DNA of 64,000 nucleotides from Bacillus sp. ISL-55. Its GTDB lineage: Bacteria > Bacillota > Bacilli > Bacillales > Cytobacillaceae. Both the position numbers and the translations under genes were made by a program. The first letter of the stretch is position 1; each line of letters opens with the position of its first letter. Of this stretch, positions 33,909-45,445 are shown in pieces. The notes below the pieces were generated by a model. That model was not told where the DNA came from, did not search any database, and saw nothing but the letters and a program-made list of their open reading frames with translations. The stretch is from assembly GCF_018613155.1 (NCBI RefSeq), contig NZ_JAGGQU010000012.1, forward strand, positions 67,573-131,572, given 5' to 3'.

Positions 33909-34946
33909 TTATAGTTCATCAAAACCGTTCTCATCAGATGTTTTCGTGTACTGTCTTGATTTTTGCTCAAAGAAGTCGGTTTTGCCAAGGTCTACTTCCT
34001 GATAGGCGATAATCCATCTTAACGGATTGGTCCGATGTCCTTCGAAGGGTGCATTGAAACCTAATTGTTCTGCACGTTTGTTTGCCATGAACTTTATATA
34101 GGCTTCCACGTCTGACATGAGCAGTCCATCAATCTCGTTTCCGATAATATATTCAGCCCACTCAATCTCCAACAGAGCAGCTTCCCGGAAAGCTGCAGTT
34201 CCAAATTCCCTCAATGATTCTGTGTTGTACTCGGGATTTTCACGGAGGACCTCTTTGAAAATCTTTTCGAATAACCCTACATGAAGCTGTTCGTCACGGT
34301 TGATGTAGTTAATCATTGTGCTCGTGCCGACCATTTTCTGATTTCGGGCCAGATTATAAAAGAAGGCGAAGCCCGAGTAAAAAAACAGACCTTCAAGGAT
34401 GACATCATAGACAATCGAATGCAATAGATTTTCAATGCTTGGATTTTCCGCGAACCCTTTATAGCCGTCGGTAATAAATTCATTCCGCTTTCGCAGGATT
34501 GGTTCTGTCCTCCAATAATCGAACACTTCCTCCTGCTTCGCTTTGGATACGATGCTTGACAGCACATAGCTGTAGGAATGATTATGGATTACTTCCTGCT
34601 GAGCCAAAACAATCATCAGTGCATTTAAGCTGGAGTCTGTGAGATAGTCGGCAACTTTACCGGCATAGTCTGTTTGAATGCTGTCAAGCAGTGCCAGCAG
34701 CCCGATGATTTTTAAAAAGGCATCCTGTTCCTTTTCCGTAAGCATGGGGAATTGCTTTATGTCCTTTGACATATTGATCTCAAAAGGAGTCCAAAAATTC
34801 CCCAGCATCCTTTTATACTTCGGATAGGCCCACGGGAAGCGCACATCATCCCAGTTCAATACATTTGAACTGAGTCCATTTATAATAGCAGTCGAAGCAT
34901 TGGGAGCCTCGGCGTCTACAAGAGTTCTTTTCTTCAATTGCGTCAT
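33909..34946 (-). CDS. nrdB: Ribonucleoside-diphosphate reductase beta subunit (class I)
   Basis: A 345-residue ferritin-like diiron protein that makes the tyrosyl radical for the alpha subunit. Metal ligands are visible in L-L-D-S-I-Q-T (Asp), Q-Q-E-V-I-H-N-H-S-Y (Glu, His, and the Tyr seven residues after the Glu), V-I-L-E-G-L (Glu) and R-D-E-Q-L-H (Glu, His). ATG 34946 is preferred, with AAGGACGG upstream; a longer frame to 35021 overlaps nrdA. Third gene of the riboswitch-led operon. No nrdI is adjacent. Confidence 0.92.
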   Translation of the reverse strand: MTQLKKRTLVDAEAPNASTAIINGLSSNVLNWDDVRFPWAYPKYKRMLGNFWTPFEINMSKDIKQFPMLTEKEQDAFLKIIGLLALLDSIQTDYAGKVADYLTDSSLNALMIVLAQQEVIHNHSYSYVLSSIVSKAKQEEVFDYWRTEPILRKRNEFITDGYKGFAENPSIENLLHSIVYDVILEGLFFYSGFAFFYNLARNQKMVGTSTMINYINRDEQLHVGLFEKIFKEVLRENPEYNTESLREFGTAAFREAALLEIEWAEYIIGNEIDGLLMSDVEAYIKFMANKRAEQLGFNAPFEGHRTNPLRWIIAYQEVDLGKTDFFEQKSRQYTKTSDENGFDEL

Positions 34947-34965
34947 TCTTATCCGTCCTTTTCTC

Positions 34966-37197
34966 TTAACTATGGCAGCTCTCACATTCGTCAAACTCAC
35001 TGCTGGAAGTGGAGCGGACATAATACGTCGTTTTCAATCCGGACTTCCAGGCGTCCATATGCAGATCCAGCAACGCTTTTGCCTTGATGTTGTTTGTCAC
35101 GTAAAAATTAAACGAAATGGATTGATCGATATGGCGCTGGCGCCGCGCATTCTGCCTGATGCTCCAATGCTGGTCAACGTTATAGGCTGTCTTATAAAAC
35201 CACATCGTTTCGGTAGACAGATCCGGCGCGGTCACCGGAATCTTGTAATCTTTCTTTTCCTCGGAGTATTCCAGCCTGAAAATCGGGTCAATGCTTGCTG
35301 TCGAACCTGCTAAAATTGAGGTCGAAGAGTTTGGTGCAACCGCCAAGAGGTACCCGTTTCTGATTCCATGGTGCTTCACTTCTCCAGCGAGGTTGTTCCA
35401 CTTTTCACCAGTATATTGTCTCTTCACGAAAAACTGTCCATTACTCCAGTCAGAGCCTTCGAAATAAGGATATGCCCCTTTTTCTTTTGCCAGCTCAAGG
35501 CTTGCGCTGATTGTAAAAAAAGCGATATTTTCATAGAGACGATCACAATACTCCACCGCTTCTTCGCTTTCCCATTTGATTTCTTTTAGAGCCAGAAGGT
35601 GGTGCCAGCCGAATGTCCCCAGTCCGATTCCCCTGTAGTTCTTGTTGGTTATTTGCGCCTGTAGGACAGGAATATCATTGATATCGATGACATTATCCAG
35701 CATTCTGACCTGGATATTGATCACTCTTTCCAGGACATCATCCATCACACTTTTCGCTAAAGAGATCGAGGACAAGTTGCATACAACAAAGTCACCCGGT
35801 TTTTTATAGATTAAAATCTTTCCGTCCTTCACTGTTTCCTCTTGCAAAAGGGTTGGGCTCATATTCTGTGTGATTTCCGTACAGAGATTGCTGCAGTAGA
35901 TCATCCCTTTATGGTGATTAGCATTGAGCCTGTTCACCTGATCCCTGTAAAACATGTACGGTGTTCCGGTTTCAAGCTGAGAAATCATGATCGATTTAAA
36001 GATTTCAATGGCAGGGACCCTCTCATGTGACAAATCAGGATGGTTGACGCAGGCCCAGTATTTTTCACGGAAGGAGCCTGATCCCTTTTCCTCATCGAAA
36101 TAATCTTCAAGCGAAAATCCCATGACACTCCTCACTTCATGAGGATCGAACAGATACCAGTCCCCTCGTTTTTCGACTTGTTCCATAAATAAATCGGGGA
36201 TGCAAATGCCTGTGAATAAATCATGTGTCCTTTGTCGCTCGTCTCCATTGTTCAGTTTGGCATCAAGGAACGGGAAGACATCCTTATGCCATACATCAAG
36301 GTAAACAGCAATCGCACCCTGGCGCTGCCCTAATTGATCAACAGAAACAGCGGTGTTATTCAGCTGCTTCATCCAGGGAATGACTCCGGAACTGACACCT
36401 TTAAAACCCTTGATATCACTGCCTCGGCTCCTGATTTTGCCAAGATAGACGCCAATGCCGCCGCCATTTTTGCTCAAGGTGGAGATATCTGTATTACAGT
36501 CGTAAATACTCCTCAAATCATCAGCTACTGTATCAATAAAGCAGCTCGATAGCTGGCCATAGCTTTTCCCAGCATTCGATAAAGTCGGTGTGGCGACTGT
36601 CATATATAGGTTGGAAAGCGCCCAATATGCCTCTTCCACTAACTGAAGCCGTTTCTCCTTTGGTTCTTCAGCCAGCAACGTCATGGCAATTATCATAAAT
36701 CGCTCCTGTGGCAGTTCGGCAAAATCGTCATTTTGTGTACGTGCCAGATATCTTTCCGCCATGGTTAAAAGTCCTATATATGTAAACAGCTTGTCTCTTT
36801 CTGGATCAATGACTTTTTCCAGGTAATTCATTTCTTCACGGGAGTAGGATGTTAAGACCTTACAATCATAAATTCCAATTTCTATTAAGCTATTGATTAG
36901 TTCATAGAATGAACCGTAACCAGTTTCTGCGCGTGTATTTCTAAAATCTGCGCTAAGCTTGTATAATTTTTTCAGATAAAACCCTGCAGCCACATACGTC
37001 CATTCAGGCTCGTTCCGGCTGATTCGTTCAACTGCGGTCAAAATCAGCATGTTCTGGACCTGGTCATTCGTCATATTCTTAACTTGCAGGGCTTGGTCCG
37101 TCTTTTCTTTGAATAGTTGAAAATCCAGTTTAGGAAACGACCGCTCTATTTCTGCGATCAGCCTAGCTGCATTTTCATCCTTTACTTCGATACTCAT
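34966..37197 (-). CDS. nrdA: Ribonucleoside-diphosphate reductase alpha subunit (class I)
   Basis: A 743-residue catalytic subunit. The active-site cysteines appear in L-S-S-C-F-I (about 217), N-L-C-T-E (radical Cys with its Asn and Glu, about 438) and V-V-C-N-L-S-S (about 467); T-Y-Y-V (about 729) is the radical-transfer Tyr pair and C-E-S-C at the very end shuttles electrons. There is no N-terminal ATP-cone, so overall dATP inhibition may be missing. It overlaps the thioesterase gene by 23 nt and is followed by nrdB. A cobalamin riboswitch heads the operon. Confidence 0.93.
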   Translation of the reverse strand: MSIEVKDENAARLIAEIERSFPKLDFQLFKEKTDQALQVKNMTNDQVQNMLILTAVERISRNEPEWTYVAAGFYLKKLYKLSADFRNTRAETGYGSFYELINSLIEIGIYDCKVLTSYSREEMNYLEKVIDPERDKLFTYIGLLTMAERYLARTQNDDFAELPQERFMIIAMTLLAEEPKEKRLQLVEEAYWALSNLYMTVATPTLSNAGKSYGQLSSCFIDTVADDLRSIYDCNTDISTLSKNGGGIGVYLGKIRSRGSDIKGFKGVSSGVIPWMKQLNNTAVSVDQLGQRQGAIAVYLDVWHKDVFPFLDAKLNNGDERQRTHDLFTGICIPDLFMEQVEKRGDWYLFDPHEVRSVMGFSLEDYFDEEKGSGSFREKYWACVNHPDLSHERVPAIEIFKSIMISQLETGTPYMFYRDQVNRLNANHHKGMIYCSNLCTEITQNMSPTLLQEETVKDGKILIYKKPGDFVVCNLSSISLAKSVMDDVLERVINIQVRMLDNVIDINDIPVLQAQITNKNYRGIGLGTFGWHHLLALKEIKWESEEAVEYCDRLYENIAFFTISASLELAKEKGAYPYFEGSDWSNGQFFVKRQYTGEKWNNLAGEVKHHGIRNGYLLAVAPNSSTSILAGSTASIDPIFRLEYSEEKKDYKIPVTAPDLSTETMWFYKTAYNVDQHWSIRQNARRQRHIDQSISFNFYVTNNIKAKALLDLHMDAWKSGLKTTYYVRSTSSSEFDECESCHS

Positions 37198-37684
37198 TCA
37201 ACATTCCTCCAACCTGGTTACTTTCTCTCATTTCCAGCCTGCGCTGCCTTCTCATTTCGGCAGTCTTGAACATCTCTCGTTCTTCATCATTTTCGGGAAT
37301 GACCTTCGCAACCGGTACAGGTGCACCGGTGTCATCCTTCGCGACCATGGTAAGAATCGAAGTGGTCGTCAGCGTTTTCCTGCTAGTTTTCAAGTTTTCA
37401 CTTTCCACTTTCACGAACACCTCCATCGACGTCCTGCCTGTTGAAATGACGACCGCTTCAAGTGTTAAAATATCGCCCACTACAGCGGAAGAAAGAAAGT
37501 TAACCGAGTCAATCGAGGCGGTGACAACTGCCCTTCTGCTGTGTTTCATCGCTACGATTGCGGCAATTTCATCAATATAGCTCAGCACGGTCCCGCCAAA
37601 AATCGTGCCAAGATGGTTTGTATCCGGCGGCAGGACGAGCCTGTTCTGAAAAGTCCTCGATACATTTGCTGATAATTTTTCCAT
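37175..37684 (-). CDS. Acyl-CoA thioesterase, hotdog fold
   Basis: A 169-residue single hotdog-domain enzyme that hydrolyses acyl-CoA. P-P-D-T-N-H-L-G-T-I-F-G-G near residue 19 is the catalytic Asn/His loop of the YkhA/YciA type, and S-I-D-S-V-N-F near 58 follows. GAGAGGAG precedes the ATG. It is first in the operon behind the cobalamin riboswitch terminator and overlaps nrdA, an odd partner for a thioesterase. Confidence 0.87.
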   Translation of the reverse strand: MEKLSANVSRTFQNRLVLPPDTNHLGTIFGGTVLSYIDEIAAIVAMKHSRRAVVTASIDSVNFLSSAVVGDILTLEAVVISTGRTSMEVFVKVESENLKTSRKTLTTTSILTMVAKDDTGAPVPVAKVIPENDEEREMFKTAEMRRQRRLEMRESNQVGGMLNEYRSKG

Positions 37685-37716
37685 TCATGACTCCTCTCTG
37701 AAAACCTCCCTGAAAA

Positions 37717-37747
37717 ATAAGAAAAACCCATCTCGAAAGATGGGTTT
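37717..37747 (-). terminator. Terminator of the riboswitch expression platform
   Basis: AAACCCATCT and AGATGGGTTT pair with a 4-nt loop; the minus strand continues TTTTTC. It lies between the aptamer and the thioesterase start, where B12 binding would favour termination. Confidence 0.75.
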
Positions 37748-37853
37748 AAGTAACGTTGATGTATTAACAGCTCATTTAAAGCGGTAAAAAACAGCATGAG
37801 CCTGTCAATTTATCCCCGTATACCTTCCCTATTCCCGAAGAAGATAACACGAA

Positions 37854-38036
37854 TAAATATGGCAGGTCTCCTGACTTGTGCTTCACCCTAATTTAAGGCC
37901 TTCCCATCTATTTTTTAGACAGTGGTTCATCCTTATTTCGTCAGCACTTACAGTTGCGGGAACAGTTCTGGATTCTCACCAGATTCCCTATTAAGTCTTG
38001 TTCAGACACCATACTTACCGGTAATTACAATATTTA
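37854..38036 (-). ncRNA. Cobalamin riboswitch
   Basis: Read on the minus strand, the region has a P1 stem (TAAATAT with ATATTTA), the core GGGAATCTGGTG, CCGCAACTGT, and the 3' B12 box AAGCACAAGTCAGGAGACC. These are the invariant parts of the cobalamin aptamer. A terminator lies 107 nt downstream. The regulated operon is thioesterase-nrdA-nrdB, B12-independent ribonucleotide reduction, so repression at high B12 would favour a class II (B12-dependent) enzyme encoded elsewhere. The last step is inference. Confidence 0.93.
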
Positions 38037-38167
38037 GTTATGAGACTATTCATCCAACACAAGATATCGTGTTATGAATTGATAGTAAATCATCTTTCAT
38101 TCTTTTTCAACTATTTTTAATTCATCGTGAGGACCCTTTTTTTAAGACTACTAGCTCATATTCTGAG

Positions 38168-38203
38168 CAAAAAAAGGAAGCAGAGGTCCGTTCCCCTGCT
38201 TCC
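38168..38203 (-). terminator. Rho-independent terminator
   Basis: GGAAGCAG and CTGCTTCC arms with TTTTTTTG following on the minus strand. It ends sstT. Confidence 0.82.
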
Positions 38204-38210
38204 GTCCCTA

Positions 38211-39449
38211 TTATGATGCTTTTTTGATTTCGATGACTTTTCCTTCATGACGCCACTTCTTAAATTCAACTGCAGCCGTAAATAATACGTCTGTCGATGA
38301 GTTAAGGGCTGTCTCAAAAGAATCCTGTAAAACACCGATGATAAAACCTACAGCAACTACCTGCATGGCAACATCATTCGGGATGCCGAACAAGCTGGAA
38401 GCGAGCGGGATCAGCAGAAGGGAACCACCAGCAACACCTGAAGCCCCCGCTGCACTGATGGCAGCCATAACACTTAGAAGAATAGCAGTAGGAATGTCAA
38501 CCTGAATGCCAAGCGTATGAACTGCAGCCATTGTCATAACAGTAATCGTCACGGCGGCTCCAGCCATATTGATGGTTGCGCCTAAAGGAATGGAAACAGA
38601 ATATGAATCCTTGTCCAATCCTAGGTCTTCACATATTTTAATATTAACAGGGATATTTGAAGCTGAACTGCGTGTAAAGAATGCTGTAATACCACTTTCT
38701 TTCAAACATTTGAATACCAGCGGATATGGATTCTGCCTTATTTGAGTGAATACAATGAGTGGATTGACCACAAGAGCCACAACAAGCATGACGCCAATCA
38801 GAACGGCAAGTAGTTTTCCATAGCCAAGCAAAGAGCTAAGTCCGTTTGCTGTAATCGATTCAAATACAAGTCCCATGATGCCAAGTGGAGCGAATTTTAT
38901 CACCCAAGTGACGATTTTGGACATTGCATCAGATAAGTTTCCAATGACTGTTTTTGTTGAATCAGACGCATTCTTCAGAGCAAGTCCGACTAAGACTGCC
39001 CACGCTAAAATACCGATATAATTAGCATTCATAATAGCATTAACAGGATTATCAACAATGTTAAGCAGTACAGTTTTAAGAACCTCAACTACACTTCCAG
39101 GAGGTGCCAGGCCCTCAGCACCTGCTGTAAGCTTCAAGCTTACCGGGAACATAAAGCTGGCAATGACCGCAATAAGCCCGGCCGCAAATGTTCCTAGAAG
39201 ATATAAAGAAACAATCGTCTTCATGTTTGTTTTCTGTCCACGTTTATGCTGGGCAATCGCCGACATAACCAGGAATAATACCAATACAGGAGCAACCGCC
39301 TTCAAGGCACTAACAAATAAAGATCCAAAAATAGCAACCGGCTTTGCTAGTTCCGGGATGGATAAAGCAAGAATAATACCAACCAACAAACCAACAATGA
39401 TTTGTTTCACCAAGCTTACTTGATTCCACTTCCTCAGTAAATCTTTCAT
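38211..39449 (-). CDS. sstT: Serine/threonine:sodium symporter SstT
   Basis: A 412-residue member of the dicarboxylate/amino acid:cation symporter family. Eight helices and two re-entrant hairpins are indicated; the serine-rich hairpin is [11 protein letters not shown] near residue 280, and N-M-A-G-A-A-V-T near 320 is the Na-binding segment. ATG 39449 is preferred, 6 nt after GGGGGAG; upstream in-frame codons to 39530 are probably leader. Transcribed alone. Confidence 0.92.
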   Translation of the reverse strand: MKDLLRKWNQVSLVKQIIVGLLVGIILALSIPELAKPVAIFGSLFVSALKAVAPVLVLFLVMSAIAQHKRGQKTNMKTIVSLYLLGTFAAGLIAVIASFMFPVSLKLTAGAEGLAPPGSVVEVLKTVLLNIVDNPVNAIMNANYIGILAWAVLVGLALKNASDSTKTVIGNLSDAMSKIVTWVIKFAPLGIMGLVFESITANGLSSLLGYGKLLAVLIGVMLVVALVVNPLIVFTQIRQNPYPLVFKCLKESGITAFFTRSSASNIPVNIKICEDLGLDKDSYSVSIPLGATINMAGAAVTITVMTMAAVHTLGIQVDIPTAILLSVMAAISAAGASGVAGGSLLLIPLASSLFGIPNDVAMQVVAVGFIIGVLQDSFETALNSSTDVLFTAAVEFKKWRHEGKVIEIKKAS

Positions 39450-39744
39450 CGTCATCTCCCCCACATGTAAGTACTGTTGTTCATGGTTTTTCAAGAGGCC
39501 AACACCCATCAATGTCCTCCTTAAAAACACAACTGTTCGCGTACTATGTATTATAGATGTTGAAATGCTATATTACAATATAAAGATATTAGTATATGTA
39601 AAATTTGAATTATCTAAATACTCAATCATCATATCCTGAATTGAATTCAATTGTTAATAGATAATTCTTCCCAAGAATAGTCACTAGACTCAACTTATTG
39701 AGAGAAGGAACTTATCCTTCCTTATCCCTGCTGAAATTAAAAGA

Positions 39745-39818
39745 CTCTCCTTTTACCCAAATGAAGAAATTAACACACTTTCGGGCAATGCAAAGGCTCT
39801 CCTTTTACCCAAATGAAG
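39745..39818. repeat. Pair of 22-bp repeats spaced 52 bp
   Basis: CTCTCCTTTTACCCAAATGA (plus AG) occurs at 39745 and again at 39797, exactly 52 bp apart; the DNA between is unlike. This is the minimal member of the 52-bp-period class. It sits in the 466-nt gap between sstT and katG, where nothing else but the katG terminator is seen. Confidence 0.75.
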
Positions 39819-39850
39819 GATACTGGGCTATTCCATCGGAAAACCCCGGG

Positions 39851-39890
39851 CCATAAAAAATAGCAGACCAATTTATCCCGGTCTGCTATC
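39851..39890 (-). terminator. Rho-independent terminator
   Basis: ATAGCAGACC and GGTCTGCTAT pair around 10 nt, with TTTTTTATGG following on the minus strand. It ends katG. Confidence 0.87.
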
Positions 39891-39915
39891 TCATAAACTA
39901 TTTATCTAATTTTTT

Positions 39916-42156
<2,241 letters not shown>

Positions 42157-42295
42157 CTAAAAATGAATGAAACTTACATCATTAATAACTATGAAAGAGA
42201 CAAGGGATTTAGTATCTATAATTGGAATCTTTTATGTTTTGAAGCGACTGAGGATGGAATTGGGGGGAATAAGGTTGGATCTAAATGAAAGACTA

Positions 42296-42622
42296 CTAGC
42301 CAAAATACACTTCTACACTTTTTTCTTTCTGTGCCGTTTCCAAACAGCTTTGGATAAAGAGGAAAATTTGCTTTTGATCCCAGGATGTACAATCACTTTC
42401 CGACGGTGCAGCAGTTTTAAAGAATTTTTTATAGCCCTTCATTGCCTTTTCAACTTGTTGTAACGAAAAAGTCGAGCTTTTACCTGATCCGCTTACACCA
42501 GCATAGAACTGATAGGCATCAAGAAAACGGTACAGCAGCAGGGCATTATGATTCCCCATGCTAAAACGCGCATAGGCAATTTCTTCCCTTGCTTTATTCA
42601 ATCCATAAATATCGTGACCCAT
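42296..42622 (-). CDS. Conserved hypothetical protein, 108 residues
   Basis: ATG 42622 follows AAGGAGG by about 9 nt (an in-frame ATG at 42640 is less likely). The protein starts M-G-H-D-I-Y-G-L-N-K-A-R-E-E-I-A-Y-A-R and has L-Y-R-F-L-D-A-Y-Q-F-Y-A-G-V-S-G-S-G near residue 35, then a charged helical C-terminus. This looks like a conserved small soluble protein, but I cannot name the family. S-G-S-G-K-S here is not a Walker A motif by context. Confidence 0.6.
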   Translation of the reverse strand: MGHDIYGLNKAREEIAYARFSMGNHNALLLYRFLDAYQFYAGVSGSGKSSTFSLQQVEKAMKGYKKFFKTAAPSESDCTSWDQKQIFLFIQSCLETAQKEKSVEVYFG

Positions 42623-42940
42623 ATAATATTCCTCCTTCAAATATAAATGAAAATATTAGAAAAGCTGATAAGTAGTTTTACATGGATTACCACTCCTTTC
42701 ACGTTTGCATTCAAGGATTTATATAGACATATCAAAAGAGTATAAGATGGCGAGAGGATCTAAGGATTCAATCATGAAAGACGCATCATTTAAGAAGGGT
42801 TTTACAACACAGGAGAAATTATGAGGAAACATTTCAAGAAAGATCGTTCACTTAATGAAAAAATAATACCATACAGCGTATCTTTTTAATTCGGGTAATT
42901 TCAAAACTTATCAACAACTTTGTGAACGCTTTCTTTTCAA
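42623..42940. other. Intergenic region without a clear gene
   Basis: AT-rich DNA between the hypothetical gene and the Dus terminator. A plus-strand frame of 22 codons with CAGGAGAAATT before its ATG (about 42821-42889, M-R-K-H-F-K-K-D-R-S) is the only candidate, and it is too short to claim. Confidence 0.4.
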
Positions 42941-42990
42941 AGAAAAAGGCTGGAATGATTGCGATCCCAACACCGCCTTCACGCCAGCCT
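42941..42990 (-). terminator. Probable terminator
   Basis: AGGCTGG and CCAGCCT arms enclose 30 nt and are followed on the minus strand by TTTTCTTTG. It would end the Dus gene. Confidence 0.6.
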
Positions 42991-43035
42991 ATCAACTTTT
43001 TTGTAAAAATCAGTTTACACTTACTTCAAGTTCAC

Positions 43036-44031
43036 CTAAACTTCCTGCTCTCCAACAGGATTCCCAACCGCAAATTGCTCAAGCAGTCCACGCACTTCGT
43101 CTGTTGATTTTGTGTTCATAAGTTGATTTCTTAATCCACTCGCTCCTGGGAATCCTTTGACATAGATTTTGAAAAAGCGATGTAGAGCCGTGAATGGTCT
43201 CAGCTCTAAATGTGAATATTGATCATGGAGATCCATGTGCAATCTTAAGAGATCAAGCAAGTCGTCACTGCTATGTTCCTTCTTCTCCTTTTCAAAGGCA
43301 AATGGATTATGGAAAATGCCACGGCCAATCATCACTCCATCAACACCATATTGCTCAACCAATTCTAAGCCAGTTTGGCGGTCAGGTATATCTCCATTTA
43401 TCGTCAAAAGGGTATCCGCCGCCACCTCATCACGAAGCTTTTTAATCTCCGGGATCAGCTCCCAATGCGCAGGCACTTTGCTCATTTCATCCCTTGTCCG
43501 CAGATGAATCGAAAGATTAGCAATGTCTTGCTCCAGAATGTGCTTCAGCCAGCTCTTCCATTCGTCTACTTCTGAGAAACCAAGCCTTGTCTTAACACTT
43601 ACGGGCAATCCTCCCGCTTTTGCTGCCTGGATTAGTTCAGCTGCCGCATCCGGACGACGGATCAGACCGCTTCCCTTCCCGTTCTGTACCACATTGGGTA
43701 CCGGACAGCCCATGTTGATATCAAGACCCTTAAAGCCCATTTCCGCCATACCAATGCTCATTTGCCGGAAGTTTTCAGGCTTGTCCCCCCAGATATGGGC
43801 GACAATTGGCTGTTCATCCTCTGTAAAAGTCAAACGCCCGCGCACACTCTTGATCCCATCCGGGTGACAATAGCTCTCCGAGTTCGTAAACTCTGTAAAG
43901 AACACATCCGGTCTCGCCGCTTCACTCACCACATGGCGAAAAACAACATCCGTCACTTCTTCCATTGGTGCCAATATAAAAAATGGTCGTGGTAAATCAC
44001 GCCAGAAATTTTCTTTCATGTTTTGATTCAA
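43036..44031 (-). CDS. tRNA-dihydrouridine synthase family protein
   Basis: A 331-residue FMN TIM-barrel enzyme that reduces uridines in t[11 protein letters not shown] near residue 21 binds flavin, D-I-N-M-G-C-P-V-P near 100 holds the catalytic Cys, and G-V-M-I-G-R-G near 235 is the phosphate-binding end of the barrel. The motif N-G-K-G-S-G-L-I-R after the Cys is unlike the usual N-G-A-G-A-x-L and marks a divergent subgroup. Start uncertain: TTG 44031 or ATG 44019. Monocistronic. Confidence 0.87.
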   Translation of the reverse strand: MNQNMKENFWRDLPRPFFILAPMEEVTDVVFRHVVSEAARPDVFFTEFTNSESYCHPDGIKSVRGRLTFTEDEQPIVAHIWGDKPENFRQMSIGMAEMGFKGLDINMGCPVPNVVQNGKGSGLIRRPDAAAELIQAAKAGGLPVSVKTRLGFSEVDEWKSWLKHILEQDIANLSIHLRTRDEMSKVPAHWELIPEIKKLRDEVAADTLLTINGDIPDRQTGLELVEQYGVDGVMIGRGIFHNPFAFEKEKKEHSSDDLLDLLRLHMDLHDQYSHLELRPFTALHRFFKIYVKGFPGASGLRNQLMNTKSTDEVRGLLEQFAVGNPVGEQEV

Positions 44032-44332
44032 ATCCTTTCATCATAGGACACAAGGCCAACCCCTAATCCCAAAAATAAAAAGCAGCAAGTTCCTGCTCCA
44101 TTTACACTTATACCATGATAAAGCACATTTTATCAAACTGATAGAAATGGTAATTTAAACTTTACAATCGCTGTTTATCAATTAACCTTCAATTGGACAA
44201 TTTAATAATCTGATAAAGATTGAAAAGCAAATAGGAATAAAACTGGTAATTGGAGTAATAATCAATGAAGTAAGTAAGCGGGGAGATCATCAGAGAAAAG
44301 AGGCGTGCCCATTGGACAAACCTCAATACTTT
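44032..44332. other. Intergenic region with a fragment of the Rpn gene
   Basis: The stretch 44244-44286 is nearly identical to 44601-44645 inside the Rpn gene (shared word aatcaatgaagtaagtaagc). The rest is AT-rich and holds no gene. The fragment is probably a relic of another copy or of a local duplication. Confidence 0.6.
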
Positions 44333-45295
44333 TTAGCTTAGCTGCTCTTGTAACTTCTTTACCTCTTCAATAGATAATTCTGTTAAATCAGCTATTTGTT
44401 CAACTGTAAAATTTTCGCGGGTTAACTTAGAGACAATTCTTTTTCGTTCGACCAACAATCCCTCTATTTTACCTTCTTCCCTTTCCATTTTCCTCAATTC
44501 TCCAAATGTTGGGGGTAGGTTCTTTCGGTCTAAGTACATCAAGTCAATTGCCTCCTTCGAAATCATGATTTCATTTCTTAGTTTTTCTGTTAATTCTATC
44601 GGTAGTTGGAGTAAATAATCAATGAAGTAAGTAAGCGCGGAGAGGTAGATGCGTCTTTCGTCTAGAGGCTGATTCATTTTTTGTAATACTAATCGCATTA
44701 GCTTGTATTTAAATCGATAGCGTTTCTCGTCATCATTTTTGGCGGCATTGGCATATTTCGCTGCCAGTACGGCAATCGAAAATGGGTTGCTTGAATTTTC
44801 TAATTCAGTCTCATTTTGATCGTTAAACTTATACCAATTGTACTTATAAGTCACTTCCGTCCCAAAGATTCCTCGTTGGTACTTCCCGGTCCATGGGCGG
44901 TCGGAAGCACCCGTCAACAGCGCAATCGCCACAACATCGCGATTGTACCTGTCATAAATTTCATAATAATAGCGGAACATTCTTTCTGAAAAATCATCGC
45001 CTGTATCGCCTTGAACTTCGATATGAATCAAGACCCATTGCTCACTGCCATCTCTCAAATACACTTTAACAATTTGATCCGCAATTCGTTTCCCTTTCTT
45101 CTCTTCAATAATCTCTTTAAAAAGCTCCTGCTGCAGAAATTCAGGCTCCTTCGTAAAATCAATGTCCTCAAACAAATCAGGCAAAAAATACAGGACAAAC
45201 TCTTCAAACAGCTCGTAAATCAACTTCTTCCAAAGGCCATCATAATCAACCGCCACATAATCCCGAGGCTTTTCCAATATCCATTTAACTACCAT
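44333..45295 (-). CDS. Rpn family PD-(D/E)XK nuclease/putative transposase
   Basis: A 320-residue protein. The N-terminal nuclease domain has D-Y-D-G-L-W-K-K-L-I, then F-P-D-L-F and the catalytic-type L-I-H-I-E-V-Q-G near residue 92, followed by R-M-F-R-Y-Y-Y-E-I-Y. A C-terminal helix-turn-helix-like tail (N-F-T-V-E-Q-I-A-D-L-T) ends it. Rpn proteins are DNA endonucleases linked to recombination and are often present in several copies. The start has AGGATG upstream. Confidence 0.85.
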   Translation of the reverse strand: MVVKWILEKPRDYVAVDYDGLWKKLIYELFEEFVLYFLPDLFEDIDFTKEPEFLQQELFKEIIEEKKGKRIADQIVKVYLRDGSEQWVLIHIEVQGDTGDDFSERMFRYYYEIYDRYNRDVVAIALLTGASDRPWTGKYQRGIFGTEVTYKYNWYKFNDQNETELENSSNPFSIAVLAAKYANAAKNDDEKRYRFKYKLMRLVLQKMNQPLDERRIYLSALTYFIDYLLQLPIELTEKLRNEIMISKEAIDLMYLDRKNLPPTFGELRKMEREEGKIEGLLVERKRIVSKLTRENFTVEQIADLTELSIEEVKKLQEQLS

Positions 45296-45405
45296 TATTT
45301 TATCACATCCTATCTAGTTTTTATACTTTCATTATACCATTTATCGAACAAGAGTTCTATTTTATTTGTATTAATAATAATTTTTTCAGGAACAAAGCTT
45401 GATTA

Positions 45406-45435
45406 AAAGGGACGCACCCCAGGTACGTCCCTTTG
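45406..45435 (-). terminator. Rho-independent terminator
   Basis: AAAGGGACG and CGTCCCTTT arms on the minus strand, followed by TTAATC. It ends the helicase operon. Confidence 0.72.
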
Positions 45436-45445
45436 TTTCTGCATA

